A DNA stretch of 64,000 nt from Nostoc sp. JL34 (GCF_017114945.1 NZ_JABXKQ010000066.1:35242-99241); one strand, 5' to 3'. Positions 24,441-34,142 are shown, counted from the first letter of the stretch. A program made the numbers and translations. The notes: a model not told the origin generated them from the letters alone.

Positions 24441-26861
24441 TTATGCTTGTTTAGTCATTGCCGCCAAATTCACCACATATTCAGGGAATTGGCGTTTTAA
24501 TGCAGGAAAAACCGGACAAGGCGCTTGTTCTTGTAAATTGTCAGGTTTACTCCAAGTAAAGGGGGCTTTCTGTGCCGCAGACATCCACAACAGAAGCTTT
24601 GCTCGTGTCATGGCAACATAAAGTAAACGGTACTCTTCAGATGTTTTCAAATTCTTTGCCACTTCCCATGCCTGACTCACATCTGGTATGGTAGATTCTT
24701 CGTGGAGAGTAGCGCGAATTTGGGCGCGGGCTACTTCTGATAAGGTAAAGTCACCTAAGAACTGGCTTTGGGGAGGAACCCAAAATCTGCCAGGAATCAA
24801 GTTTTCGTGGAGAAAGGGAAGAAATACATAGTCCCAATCTAACCCTTTGGCTTTGTGCATGGTAATAATCGTTAGTTGACCGCGACGGGTGTAACGTTCT
24901 TCCGAATCCTCGGTTTCCACTGGTTCAAACCGTTCAGAACTAACGATTTCACTTAAAGCTGACAGCATTCCTCCCATCGAACTATTGCCAGCTATCTGCT
25001 GGTTAACCCGTTCTGCGAGTTTGTCAGCAGTTGCTAATTCTGCCTGGTCATAATTTAAGGTCAAGGCGAGAAAGGAAATTAGCTGGTACAGAGGCAATTC
25101 CAAACGAGCGCGAAGTAAGCTGCGACACAAGCGGGCAGCTTTTTGGACTGTTTCTGGCTGGGGTGCTGCTAGAGGGCCAGGATACAAAAAGTCTTCTGGT
25201 AGACTAGCAAGAGCGTTGAGGTCTTGGGTAGGAATTAATTGGCGCTGTACTAATGCTTCTAGGGCAGCTTTGAGGTAATCGGGGGAGTGGGGGCGATCGC
25301 AAAATTGCAATAATGCCAAAATTTCTTGGGGGACATGGGAACGGCGATCGCGTTCTCCCACATCGTAAAGTATAATTTTATGCTCTTTGCACACAGATGT
25401 CAGAGCCTCGCCTAACCATCTTCCTTGGCGATTTTCTCGGACTAAAATCGCGGCACTATTTTGTGTTGGGTCTTCGCCAAATAACTCAATCACCCTTTGA
25501 GATAACAATTCAACGGTATGATAAATATCACGCGGTGTATAAAGTTCTAATCCTCGTCCTACGGGTGCGGGGTTGGCGTTAGGTTGTGGATCACCAACTT
25601 CCACAGGGCGAATTGTCTGCAAGCGAAATGGTACTTGTCGGTTGTCAGGAGTTTGTTGTTTGTTGTTGGTTGTTGCTAACCACTGACTATTGATCCATTT
25701 GAGGGCAAAGTTAGCAGCTTCGATAATAATTCTAGTACTGCGACCGGCTTGATCCATCGTTGCCAATCGTTCGATGCGATCGCACTCTTCGCAAAATTGC
25801 CGAAAATAAATCGGATCGGCTGGGGTAAATGTGGAGTTAATCGCCTGGTTGGGATCGCCAACTCGTACCAAGTTGAGTGAAGAGTTAGGAGAGACGCGAT
25901 TCATCGCGTCTTTTAGGAGTGAAGAATTATCTCCCGCATCACTTGCCAAAATTTCCAACAGCTGCGTCTGTAGGGGGCTAGAATCTTGGGCTTCGTCTTC
26001 AAAGACAGCGAATACTTGATTTTGCTCAATGCGACGGGCACTGTCATTTTCTAAAACGCGCAGTGCGGCTAAAATCATATCGTCGTAGTCGATGAAGTCA
26101 CGCGATCGCATTAAGTTTTGATATTGCTCGTACAATCCCGCCGCTACGCTCAAAATTGCATATTCGTCTGTGGTTTGTTTACTCCACTCCCGCAACAATT
26201 CTGGCGATATCCCAGAACTTTTTGCTTCATGAATTACCGTATTAGCCAATTCCGGCAATACTTCTGTTCGCAGCACCGATTGGCGACGCAACCTTTCTGT
26301 CTCTTCTCCGTCAAATTGATGACCTTCTAATAACCGTAAATATCGCTCTGGATTATTTCCAATCCATTGTTCTACAGCATTTCTGATAAAGCGGTGACTT
26401 TGGGTTGGTGTAATTAATGTGACATTTTCTAACTGCAAACCCGATAAATCAGAATGGCGGTTGGCAATGTTCAATGCTAAACCATGTAGGGTATAGACAA
26501 AAAAGCCCGTTTGAGGCAAAGATAATTTCTTTAAGTCTTTGCGAATCTTCGCTTTAATATTGGCAGCAGCAGAGCGAGTGAAAGTAACGACTACCAAGTG
26601 ACGACGGAAGGATGAACGCTCATATTGACGGGCGATCGCGATCGCTGCGGCCGCCGCCATACCAGTAGATTTGCCTGCACCAGGAACGGCAGAAATAGCC
26701 AAAGGGCCAGATTGCCAATCAGCCATTTGCTGTTGTCCAGGGCGGAGACTGTTGCGAATTGCGAGAATCTTGTCTTGCAGAGAAATAATAGGCGATCGCT
26801 CAGACAATTCTGAGTCTAGTAATTCTTGAGGTGCAGTAGCAGTAAATTTAAAGTCTGACAT
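24441..26861 (-). CDS. UvrD/PcrA/Rep-like superfamily I DNA helicase
   Basis: 806 residues. Walker A is ISAVPGAGKST (about 56-66); motif Ia region HLVVVTFTRSAAANIKAKI; motif II is DEAQDSSPLQ; motif III region LVRVGDPNQAINSTF; motifs V/VI appear as LTIITMHKAKGLDWDYVFLP and EEYRLLYVAMTRAK. This is the order of UvrD-type 3'-5' helicases. It lacks a RecB nuclease domain. Between motif II and III there is a repeat-coded insert (LLKDAMNRVSPNS). Role in repair or replication restart is expected from the family. It stands alone, followed by MITE copy 1 and preceded by the ATPase pseudogene. Confidence 0.93.
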   Translation of the reverse strand: MSDFKFTATAPQELLDSELSERSPIISLQDKILAIRNSLRPGQQQMADWQSGPLAISAVPGAGKSTGMAAAAAIAIARQYERSSFRRHLVVVTFTRSAAANIKAKIRKDLKKLSLPQTGFFVYTLHGLALNIANRHSDLSGLQLENVTLITPTQSHRFIRNAVEQWIGNNPERYLRLLEGHQFDGEETERLRRQSVLRTEVLPELANTVIHEAKSSGISPELLREWSKQTTDEYAILSVAAGLYEQYQNLMRSRDFIDYDDMILAALRVLENDSARRIEQNQVFAVFEDEAQDSSPLQTQLLEILASDAGDNSSLLKDAMNRVSPNSSLNLVRVGDPNQAINSTFTPADPIYFRQFCEECDRIERLATMDQAGRSTRIIIEAANFALKWINSQWLATTNNKQQTPDNRQVPFRLQTIRPVEVGDPQPNANPAPVGRGLELYTPRDIYHTVELLSQRVIELFGEDPTQNSAAILVRENRQGRWLGEALTSVCKEHKIILYDVGERDRRSHVPQEILALLQFCDRPHSPDYLKAALEALVQRQLIPTQDLNALASLPEDFLYPGPLAAPQPETVQKAARLCRSLLRARLELPLYQLISFLALTLNYDQAELATADKLAERVNQQIAGNSSMGGMLSALSEIVSSERFEPVETEDSEERYTRRGQLTIITMHKAKGLDWDYVFLPFLHENLIPGRFWVPPQSQFLGDFTLSEVARAQIRATLHEESTIPDVSQAWEVAKNLKTSEEYRLLYVAMTRAKLLLWMSAAQKAPFTWSKPDNLQEQAPCPVFPALKRQFPEYVVNLAAMTKQA
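25891..25912 (-). repeat. Palindromic repeat in frame inside helicase gene
   Basis: GAGACGCGATTCATCGCGTC is read on the minus strand as KDAMNRVS between helicase motifs II and III. The same palindrome is inside smc twice, in other reading frames, and in intergenic DNA. Confidence 0.85.
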
Positions 26862-27621
26862 ATCAAATTTTATATTTTGAAGAAGAATTCTCCCAGCCAG
26901 AATTCAGAACTCAGCAATTTTTTAGTGGAGGATTCAAACCCGTAACTTTTTTCTTGACCACTAAACCTACATCTTAATGTTAGATTAGATTATCCTAATT
27001 TGATGTCTTGATTAGTGGCAACTAACTAGAATAATAAATAAATATGAAAATTAAACAACTAATTACAGAAGCACTTAGCTTACCTAATGATGCTATTTCC
27101 TATCATGTTAGTCAGGAGTTAGCCGCTCTTTATCCTAAAAAAGCATTGCTGGAAAGTAATGATAGTTCGTTCCATTTAGAAAAATACGCTGAGGCAAATC
27201 TCTGCAAAATTAAATATGATGCTCATATCCATAACTAGACGCTCACTGGTTGAAATGGTATGGAAAACCAGATTTATAAATATACTGAAAATGCCAGTTT
27301 TCAAGTTTCATAGCAGGGAAATAAACTTGATATCCTTTTAATGAGTTGGCACGAAGGATATTGTAAAACTCGCTATTTTTGGATTTTGGCGAATAGCACA
27401 GAATTAGCTCAAAACTTTTTTGCCGCAGATTGTGATTGGAATTCACAAATTCGTAATGAACTTTTAGTTTTTGAAGATGGCTACTAGGATAAAAATACTG
27501 ACCTATTTGAATCTATTCAAAGCGCAACTTTTGGCAATCTCATCTTGCATAAAACTCTTAAAGAAGACATTCAAGATGACTTAATAAACTTCTTTGCATC
27601 GCGCGAAGCTTACGCAACTTA

Positions 27622-27983
27622 GGGACTTCCAAATAAAAAAATACTCAACTACTTATTGTAGGGTGGGCGTCTCGCCATAGGTGTCAAGTTAAGCTCAAAC
27701 TTCCTATGTCAATAAGCATTTATGCTTAACAATTTGGTTTGAAAGGGACAAAAAACGAACTTTTTCAGGGACTATTAATGCTTTGTTTATTAGCATCACT
27801 CCCAGCTTGCGTATAAAAGTCAGAAAAAAGTTCAACTTTATACTTCGTTCCTAACAAAACCTATCATTGACAAATGGGTTTTAACCTTAAGTTGACACTA
27901 ATGGCGTCTCGCCCGCCCTACCTATATGGGCGGGCAAGATGCCCACCCCACAAGATTGGGTAATTTATTTGTTGGAAGTCCCT
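27622..27983. mobile_element. MITE family B, copy 1 (TA-specific), containing a second element
   Basis: Ends are GGGACTTCCAAATAAA and GTTGGAAGTCCCT, flanked by TA at 27620-27621 and 27984-27985, typical of IS630/Tc1-mariner-type targets. Without the inserted family-A element and its 9-bp duplication it would be 125 bp, close to copy 2 at 49913-50035 (123 bp). It interrupts the ATPase pseudogene. Its middle carries the palindromic repeats GTAGGGTGGGCG... and GGGCGGGCAAGATGCCCACC. Confidence 0.8.
27667..27912. mobile_element. MITE family A, copy 2, nested inside family B
   Basis: The element spans 27676-27903 (228 bp) with ends CATAGGTGTCAAGTTAAG and CTTAAGTTGACACTAATG. Direct repeats GCGTCTCGC at 27667-27675 and 27904-27912 flank it. 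Removing it restores a palindrome GTAGGGTGGGCG...CGCCCGCCCTAC. The interior is unlike copy 1 except at the ends, so they are different non-autonomous derivatives mobilised by the same transposase. No ORF. Confidence 0.8.
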
Positions 27984-28423
27984 TACAGTGTCCCTTGGAA
28001 ACGTGGTATTTTATTTATTGGCTCACCAGAAAATGGTAAAACGCATACAGTTAAAGCATTGATGAATCAAATGCAGCAGCCTTGCTTATACGTTAAAAGC
28101 TTTAAGTCTGAGTATGCTACTGATAGCGAAACGATGGGCTTGTTTGAGCAGGGAGTGAGTCAGATAGTTGCATTAACGGAAGGCTTTTCTTTTGCCTACC
28201 TCAAAGAACTATTTCTATCATCAATGATTCCTTGGATGGGAGACATGGAAACTGGCGCACTAGAGAAAATTATGATTTCTCAAGTTGCAATTTTGCGAGA
28301 ACAAATGAGCAGTACAACTGTTAGCGCTAAGGATTTAGAAAAGTAAAATTAAATGTCTCATACAGAACTGGATTCTGAATTCTGAATTATTCTTCAATCC
28401 AAAATCCAAAATCCAAAGTCTAA

Positions 28424-29512
28424 TTATTCATCAATCTGCCAGGAATCCTTAGTTAATTCTTCATCCAAAATTTTCTTAGGACGAACGATGATGATAATTT
28501 GTCCTAGTAGAGGAATTTCTGGCTCAGTTTCAAACCATTGAAACTCTAATTCACCACCATTTTCAACGACAAAATAGCTGGAGACATCCCATTCTCGTTT
28601 GGCACGATCTACCACAACTACAACGGGCCCTATTTGGCTTTGGGTTTGGATGGGGAAGCGATCGCTATTCGCTAAAATCACTACTGGATCTTCTGCCGCC
28701 AACAGCACTTGCCAACCCGGTAATGGCACCCAAGCTTGCTCTCCAGAAAACTTGACCAGGCGAAATGGTTCAATTTCTGTCAAAATCGGCACAGCTTGCA
28801 AGTCTTGCCGTGACAATGGCAACTCGCCGACTACGGGCAAAATACGAGGTAATTGTTCTTCAAATTCCAGGCGATAAAAGGGTAAAATTGGCGCTGGACG
28901 CTGAGGAACGGTAGTAAAATCAGTTAGTAGCTGTTCGATTTGTTTCCTGGCTGCTGGCGTGTGAGCAAAACGCAAACCCTTGGCTATGAGGCGCGATCGC
29001 TGTTGTAAGTCTGTATTTTGGCGTGCCAGTTTCCAAACTTGGTGAGCAACAGCATCCCCAGGATGAGCAGAAAACCCTTCTGGCAAAGTGCGGTAATAAG
29101 AGAACTCTTTAATTGCTTTTGCTACTTCCTTCACTTCATCGGCATCGATTTTGTGCAAGAAGATCAGTTGGGCGGCGGCGGCGCGTTCTTCTTGGGTGAG
29201 CAAACGCAGTTCGTATAAAACATCGCTGCCACGGATGGCGTAATGCGATCGCGTTTCTTCCGATACTCCAGAGTTTTCCAAAGAATTGTAAACTTGAGAA
29301 CCAACAACCACCTGATTTTGTTGAATTGGCTCAAATCCAGTCGCCTCAAAAATTTCTTGGGGATTGTAACCGGCTTTTAGCAACGAGGCGATCGCTGTTC
29401 CCCATTCCACCCAGTTGCCTTGTTTTTGCCTCAGCCTTCGCAGTAACTCTTGTGCTACATCGTTGGTAGCATTTTCTTCGGGATTCTGAGCGTTGGGTGG
29501 TAGATCAGTCAT
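28424..29512 (-). CDS. raf1: Rubisco accumulation factor 1
   Basis: 362 residues, the usual Raf1 length. N-terminal helix-turn-helix-like region (about 20-85) with WVEWGTAIASLLKAGYNPQE and IFEATGFEPIQQNQVVV; a helical middle (about 100-200) with LRLLTQEERAAAAQLIFLHK; a C-terminal beta domain (about 215-340). Raf1 dimers bind and stabilise RbcL dimers after chaperonin folding and help build the L8 core of Rubisco. No Rubisco gene is nearby, as usual. Repeat-type DNA (AATCCAAA units) sits between its stop and the preceding pseudogene. Confidence 0.92.
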   Translation of the reverse strand: MTDLPPNAQNPEENATNDVAQELLRRLRQKQGNWVEWGTAIASLLKAGYNPQEIFEATGFEPIQQNQVVVGSQVYNSLENSGVSEETRSHYAIRGSDVLYELRLLTQEERAAAAQLIFLHKIDADEVKEVAKAIKEFSYYRTLPEGFSAHPGDAVAHQVWKLARQNTDLQQRSRLIAKGLRFAHTPAARKQIEQLLTDFTTVPQRPAPILPFYRLEFEEQLPRILPVVGELPLSRQDLQAVPILTEIEPFRLVKFSGEQAWVPLPGWQVLLAAEDPVVILANSDRFPIQTQSQIGPVVVVVDRAKREWDVSSYFVVENGGELEFQWFETEPEIPLLGQIIIIVRPKKILDEELTKDSWQIDE

Positions 29513-29805
29513 AATCGGAGTGCGAGCTTCAACTTGAGAGGTTAATTAACACCTCATGAGCAAGTCTTATTCTAATCTATGAACTACCCAGACCTACGCT
29601 TTGAGTTCATCTGTGGAAACTTATAAGAGAAGGCAATTCTTGCTGTAGGAAAGAATTACACAGCAAACTTGCTCTGTAGCGCTCACTCTTAGCGTTCTAA
29701 AATATGCAAAATAACTCCGTATAAACCCTTGGCGATTTTCAGCTATTCTCAACTAAACTTGGTATGGAATATAACAAGAGAGTGAATATTTAAAGGAAAT
29801 ATCTT

Positions 29806-30762
29806 ATGGATAATCCCAGTGTCGAAATTGATAAAGTCCAATATCAAGTAATGACTCTCGAACGACCAAAAAAGCTGAAAATCCTGGTAGTTGATGATGA
29901 GCCAGATAATCTCGATCTGCTTTATCGCACCTTTCGACGCGACTTTAATGTTCTCAAAGCTGATAGTGGGGTGAACGCTTTACAAGTTTTGGCCGCAGAA
30001 GGGGAGGTAGCGGTGATTATCTCCGATCAACGGATGCCAGAAATGAAAGGAACTGAGTTTCTCAGCAAGACTGTACCTCAGTTTCCCGATACGGTAAGAA
30101 TAATTCTCACCGGATTTACTGATATTGAAGACTTGGTAGAGGCGATTAATGCTGGGCAAGTATACAAATATATCACCAAGCCTTGGGACCCAGGGGAACT
30201 GAAGGCAGTAGTGCAAAGAGCAGCAGAAACCTACGACTTGCTCAAGCAACGGACAGAAGAATTACGCCGCGCTCATGCTCAAATGGCGCTGCTGAGTGTT
30301 TTGGTACAGGTAACTCAAGCAGCTTCTAGCTTAGAAGAAACTCTCGCTCCCATTGCTAGGGCTGTAAGTGAGACTTTTGGGGCAGAAGGCTGTATCCTGC
30401 AACTTACAGATGGAAATACTCTGGTTGCGACTCAAGGAACTTACAGTGATACAGGTACAATAGAGAATTGGTTATCTCAAGACCCACTAACAAGGGAAGC
30501 GATTGCCACTGGGCAAATGCAAGTATCTTTAAATGTACTAAAAGACACTAAATTAGCTGGTGCTATCTACTACCAAGATACGGGTGTACAAGCACATTTA
30601 GTGATCCCAATTAGCTATCGGCATCAACTTTTGGGCGTATTGTCCCTACAGTGGAAACAACCCTGCACTTTGCGAGAAGATGAATTAATGCTAATTAATT
30701 TATCAGCACAACTAGTGGCGATCGCTCTGACTAGTAGTCGCTGCCATCAAACCATTGTGTAA
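29806..30762 (+). CDS. Response regulator with REC and GAF domains
   Basis: 318 residues. REC domain 23-145: acidic pair D30/D31, phospho-acceptor D74 in IISDQRMPEM, Thr in ILTGFTD and Lys in YITKPW. The REC type with a downstream WDPGEL is that seen in RpfG-like regulators. A helical linker (about 145-165) leads to a GAF domain (about 165-310) with no DNA-binding or enzyme domain after it. It may control a partner through protein contact, or bind a small ligand through GAF. No kinase adjacent. Start at ATG preceded by AAAGGAAATATC. Confidence 0.9.
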   Translation: MDNPSVEIDKVQYQVMTLERPKKLKILVVDDEPDNLDLLYRTFRRDFNVLKADSGVNALQVLAAEGEVAVIISDQRMPEMKGTEFLSKTVPQFPDTVRIILTGFTDIEDLVEAINAGQVYKYITKPWDPGELKAVVQRAAETYDLLKQRTEELRRAHAQMALLSVLVQVTQAASSLEETLAPIARAVSETFGAEGCILQLTDGNTLVATQGTYSDTGTIENWLSQDPLTREAIATGQMQVSLNVLKDTKLAGAIYYQDTGVQAHLVIPISYRHQLLGVLSLQWKQPCTLREDELMLINLSAQLVAIALTSSRCHQTIV

Positions 30763-30832
30763 TTGTCCTTTGTCATTTGTCCTTTATCCTTTATTCTTGG
30801 CAAATGACGAATGACTAATGACTTATTGACCA

Positions 30833-31525
30833 ATGACTAACGAAATTCAGTCCATTTTTAACCGTATTGCTCCAGTTTATGACCAGTTGAACGATTGGTT
30901 GAGTCTGGGACAGCATCGAATCTGGAAGGAAATGGCAGTAAAATGGAGTGCAGCTAAACCAGGAGATACTGCATTAGATTTATGTTGCGGTAGTGGTGAT
31001 TTAGCCTTCCGTTTGGCACGGCGCGTGGGAGCAACAGGTAAGGTATACGGAGTGGATTTTTCCCCAAACCTGCTAGAAACTGCTTCATTACGCTCCCAAA
31101 GGCAGTACCCCCAACCTGCTATCACCTGGGTAGAAGCTGATGTGCTCAATTTACCCTTTGACGACAACCAATTTGATGCCGCAACAATGGGCTATGGTTT
31201 AAGAAATGTTAAAGATATTCCCCGCAGTCTCCAAGAGCTATACCGTGTTTTGCAGCCGGGTGCTCAAGCCGCAATTTTAGACTTTCATCGACCAAGTAAT
31301 TTTCACCTCCGTACCTTTCAGCAGTGGTATCTGGACGGTTTCGTGGTGCCAGTTGCCAATTATTTAGGCTTAAAAGAAGAATATGCTTACATCAGTCCCA
31401 GCTTAGACCGCTTTCCCATTGGCAAAGAACAAATAGAGTTAGCCCGTCAAGTTGGTTTTGCTGTTGCCACACACTACCCCATTGCGAACGGTATGATGGG
31501 AGTGCTGGTAGTCAGCAAATTTTAG
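30833..31525 (+). CDS. menG: Demethylphylloquinone / demethylmenaquinone methyltransferase MenG (UbiE family)
   Basis: 230 residues. SAM-binding motif I is ALDLCCGSGDLAFRLA, with later motifs YGVDFSPNLLETA and FDAATMGYGLRNV, both typical of UbiE/MenG. In cyanobacteria this enzyme methylates 2-phytyl-1,4-naphthoquinone, the last step in making phylloquinone, the photosystem I electron carrier A1. The start codon lies inside an AATGACT-type tandem repeat. The next gene (DUF445) is 178 bp downstream on the same strand after more repeats. Confidence 0.95.
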   Translation: MTNEIQSIFNRIAPVYDQLNDWLSLGQHRIWKEMAVKWSAAKPGDTALDLCCGSGDLAFRLARRVGATGKVYGVDFSPNLLETASLRSQRQYPQPAITWVEADVLNLPFDDNQFDAATMGYGLRNVKDIPRSLQELYRVLQPGAQAAILDFHRPSNFHLRTFQQWYLDGFVVPVANYLGLKEEYAYISPSLDRFPIGKEQIELARQVGFAVATHYPIANGMMGVLVVSKF

Positions 31526-31703
31526 CTTTTAGATTTGCAATTTTGGATTGGGGACTGCGGAATAGGTAATGGGTAATGGAGAATCCTTAGTGGTTAGTAA
31601 AAAAGCAACTAACAATTAATAACCGCCAAATACCAATTACCAATACTCAATCCCTAATTTATAATCTAAAATCCAGAATCCAAAATCCAAAATCCAAAAT
31701 CCT

Positions 31704-32939
31704 GTGGACTGGTCTCATCTTTGGCTTTATGTGTCTCCCCCGGTACTGGGTGGAATTATTGGTTATTTCACAAATGATATAGCCATCAAAATGTTGTTCC
31801 GTCCTTACCGAGCAATTTATATTGCTGGACGAAGAGTACCCTTCACCCCTGGATTGATTCCCCGCAACCAGGAACGTCTAGCTAAAAACATTTCCAATAC
31901 AATCATGGGGTCACTACTGACGCCAGAAGAATTGCAAAATCTGGCACGGCGTCTGTTGCAAACAGAACGCGTGCAAGCAGCAATTCTCTGGTTGTTGCGG
32001 CTGGCGATTGAACAAATCAAAACAGATAAAAACCAGAAAAGTGCCAAAATTGTAGCGGGAATTTTGCGGGATTTGCTAGGGGAATCCTTACCACGGTTAC
32101 TTAAGGTTCTGGCGCGACGGGAAGACTTTTTGGAAGCGCAGATCAATCAAATTTTTGACCAGATATTGCTGGAATTTCAACTGAGTGAAGAACAAGCTAC
32201 GCGGCTTGCTGATTGGTTATTGCAAGTAGTTTTACCGCCGGATCTGCTGCGCCAAGCCATAGTTGATTTTTTGACCGATCGCACGATTCAAATTATCGAT
32301 GAAGGCTTTCGCGAAAAAACCAGTGGGACTTATTGGGTAGTAGCAAATTTATTTGGTTTACGTAATACTCTTACACGGCTACGGACTTTTTGCTTGGATG
32401 AAAAAGAGGCTACCAATACTCGCTTGCAGGAATTGACTCAAGATTTGCAAATGCGCGATCGCATTCGCAAATTACTGCAAAATTCATCATTACAAAACTT
32501 GCCAATGGGGACGGTGCGCCAACTACGAAAGACCACCCGCGAAAGTGTCCGCCATTACCTGCAAAACAGTGGTAGCGATTTTTTACAAGGATTAACTGAT
32601 TCTGTTGATTGGGAAAATATTGCTGTAGTCCTACTGAATCGTCTTAGTACTTCACCTGTTGTAAGTACTTCTTTAGAAGTAATGAGTCAAGAGTTAGCTC
32701 TAATTTTAGAGAAGTATTTGGAAAAAGATTTAGAAGCAATTGTATCGCAGGCGATTCCGATTTTGTCGATAGATGAAGTGATAGTTGACCGGGTGAAATC
32801 AACCTCTCCAGCTGATTTAGAAGCTGCAATTGAGGGAATTGTCAAAAATGAATTGCAGGCGATTGTTACTTTAGGTGGTGTTTTGGGTTTTGTTATAGGT
32901 TTATTGCAGACAGTGTTTTTAATATTAAGTCAATATTAA
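31704..32939 (+). CDS. DUF445 family membrane protein
   Basis: 411 residues. It starts at a GTG (31704) that directly follows AAAATCC heptamers. An N-terminal hydrophobic region with [20 protein letters not shown] and [17 protein letters not shown] matches DUF445; the long middle is helical; a C-terminal TM is [21 protein letters not shown]. The family is widespread and of unknown function; it is often described as membrane-bound near the envelope. No operon partner. Confidence 0.88.
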   Translation: MDWSHLWLYVSPPVLGGIIGYFTNDIAIKMLFRPYRAIYIAGRRVPFTPGLIPRNQERLAKNISNTIMGSLLTPEELQNLARRLLQTERVQAAILWLLRLAIEQIKTDKNQKSAKIVAGILRDLLGESLPRLLKVLARREDFLEAQINQIFDQILLEFQLSEEQATRLADWLLQVVLPPDLLRQAIVDFLTDRTIQIIDEGFREKTSGTYWVVANLFGLRNTLTRLRTFCLDEKEATNTRLQELTQDLQMRDRIRKLLQNSSLQNLPMGTVRQLRKTTRESVRHYLQNSGSDFLQGLTDSVDWENIAVVLLNRLSTSPVVSTSLEVMSQELALILEKYLEKDLEAIVSQAIPILSIDEVIVDRVKSTSPADLEAAIEGIVKNELQAIVTLGGVLGFVIGLLQTVFLILSQY

Positions 32940-33134
32940 TTTTTGATTTTTGACTGGAGATCTTTATCAAATTATAATTGCAAGTTACCTAGATTCAGAA
33001 ATGAGTGGAATTAAGCGATCGCCTTTTGAGAAGAAGTGAGAGTCAGAAGCGTAGGCGTAGCCCGTCGTAGACATCGCTCTAATTTTTATTCAGAGCCACC
33101 CGGCATCCGCAGCGTAATAATTAAGAATTACGAA

Positions 33135-33293
33135 TTAGGTTGACTCATCTTCTATCTGTGTTTCCAGCAATTGTACATCTTCAATGGATAACCCAGTTAA
33201 TTTTGCCACTTCCTCCAAGCACAAAAATACTTCTGTCGGCTGTTCCCATAGTCGAACTACCTCGAAACCAGAGTTCAATAGCTGGGATAACAA
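33135..33293 (-). CDS. Short coding remnant or tiny gene, unknown
   Basis: An open frame of about 52 codons from a TTG at 33293 to TAA at 33135 reads LLSQLLNSGFEVVRLWEQPT and then EVAKLTGLSIEDVQLLETQ. The composition looks genuinely protein-like, with a helix-turn-helix-like end, but there is no ATG/GTG start and a stop lies just upstream. Best taken as the C-terminal remnant of a lost gene; a TTG-started gene is the alternative. Confidence 0.3.
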   Translation of the reverse strand: MLSQLLNSGFEVVRLWEQPTEVFLCLEEVAKLTGLSIEDVQLLETQIEDEST

Positions 33294-33413
33294 TGGAAGT
33301 TTTTCAACTTACGACAATTGTTGATGCATCGGGACATTTGCATCTTGATATTTCAACATAGCTAGCGCTTGGACAGGTAAATATTGTGGTTGTTCTGAAT
33401 CCTTGGGTAAAGA
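33293..33413 (+). pseudogene. Remnant of a small antitoxin-like gene
   Basis: From the ATG at 33293 the frame reads MEVFQLTTIVDASGHLHLDI, a stop, then LALGQVNIVVVLNPW before a TGA inside a palindromic repeat. This pattern (short N-terminal beta hairpin, GxLxLD, then an IVVVL strand) resembles small AbrB/Phd-like antitoxin genes next to PIN toxins in cyanobacteria. With the internal stop it is not functional. Overlaps the divergent remnant at its first base. Confidence 0.35.
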
Positions 33414-33538
33414 CGCGATGAATAGCGTCTCTACAAATGGTCTATTTATCGCATTCTTTTTTCAAATTGGTATTACAATGCGATTGTTTCGACTTACAAA
33501 ATTAATCCACTCTATAAGTTGTGCGAGCAAATTTACAA

Positions 33539-34057
33539 TTAGGTAAAGCTAGTTTTAGTATCATGCCACCCGTGCAAAATCGGCATAGTAAACAATCCCC
33601 ACGCTAAACCCGTAATTAACCCAAAAGGCGTAACCACATAATTATTAAAACTCCACAAACCGAAAATCTGCGCTGCCAATTCTAAAGGATAAGCCATCAT
33701 CAGCACACTTGCTAACGCTACACCACTCCAGCCATACTGACTTAACCAGTAAAATCCCTTACCACCAGTTACGCCATACAACAGCCGAGTAATCAGCAAA
33801 CCCGTGACAGTGCCGTAGCAGCGCATACACACAGCCATAAGAAACGGTGGTGCTAAATCTAACCCCATATTTGGTTGCGGACAGACATGATTACCCATGA
33901 AATAAATGATGTCCGCAATCCCAGGAAGCAAAGACACTCCAGACGCAGCCAAAAAGGGAGCGATAAGCGGGCCGAATACCATCCCTACCAACAAGAAATC
34001 AGCTATAAAACTGACCCAATTAATCTGCAACTCTTCACTGAAAGCTACTCTTGTCAT
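33539..34057 (-). CDS. DUF2085 family membrane protein
   Basis: 172 residues with about four predicted TM helices (about 17-38, 65-85, 100-122, 130-150). The signature HVCPQPNMGLDLAPPFLMAV then CMRCYGTVTGLLI (Cys, Arg, Gly) is that of DUF2085, whose function is not known to me. The start at 34057 is directly preceded by a dispersed repeat copy (34061-34090) whose AAAGAGAG end can serve as ribosome-binding site. Confidence 0.85.
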   Translation of the reverse strand: MTRVAFSEELQINWVSFIADFLLVGMVFGPLIAPFLAASGVSLLPGIADIIYFMGNHVCPQPNMGLDLAPPFLMAVCMRCYGTVTGLLITRLLYGVTGGKGFYWLSQYGWSGVALASVLMMAYPLELAAQIFGLWSFNNYVVTPFGLITGLAWGLFTMPILHGWHDTKTSFT

Positions 34058-34060
34058 CTC

Positions 34061-34090
34061 TCTTTGTCTGCGTCCTCTGTGGTTCGTCTC
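34061..34090 (-). repeat. Dispersed repeat at the 5' end of the DUF2085 gene
   Basis: Read on the minus strand it is GAACCACAGAGGACGCAGAC plus flanks, the same family as the copy inside mutS. It lies just before the ATG. Confidence 0.7.
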
Positions 34091-34142
34091 TTAACTTATA
34101 TTTTGCATCAGGCGACTAGAAGTCACTGCTAGACAAGGCTTT

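Larger units (their letters stand above)
27044..28346 (+). pseudogene. AAA-family ATPase pseudogene broken by nested miniature elements
   Basis: Separate forward pieces belong to one ATPase. Piece 1 starts at the ATG 27044 (64 codons). Decayed pieces with in-frame stops continue (WHEGYCKTRYFWIL, then LHKTLKEDIQDDLINFFA). Piece 3 (27991-28346) has PWKRGILFIGSPENGKTHTV, a Walker A with its usual upstream context, and ends in a lid-like helical region. Removing the element at 27622-27983 and one TA copy joins pieces 2 and 3 in frame to read REAYATYSVPWKRG, the normal continuity for this family. Walker B and later motifs (expected after KSFKSEY) are missing or shortened, so an internal deletion also occurred. 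Not expected to be functional. Confidence 0.85.
32940..33538. other. Repeat-rich gap with gene remnants
   Basis: Holds the dispersed repeat GGCGTAGCCCGTCGTAGACA (about 33050-33075), a copy of the AGACGCGATGAATAGCGTCT palindrome (33411-33430), and the two short remnants listed next. No intact gene. Confidence 0.5.

Noticed and set aside
24441..26861. AddA/RecB-type nuclease-helicase
   Set aside because: No C-terminal RecB nuclease motif and the length fits a plain UvrD-like helicase.
26925..26975. tRNA-like T-arm (GGGTTTGAATCC on the minus strand)
   Set aside because: The T-stem does not pair and no acceptor or anticodon arms can be built.
33140..33361. Forward open frame of 73 codons
   Set aside because: Only the last 22 codons look coding and begin at their own ATG (33293); the earlier part is antisense to another remnant.
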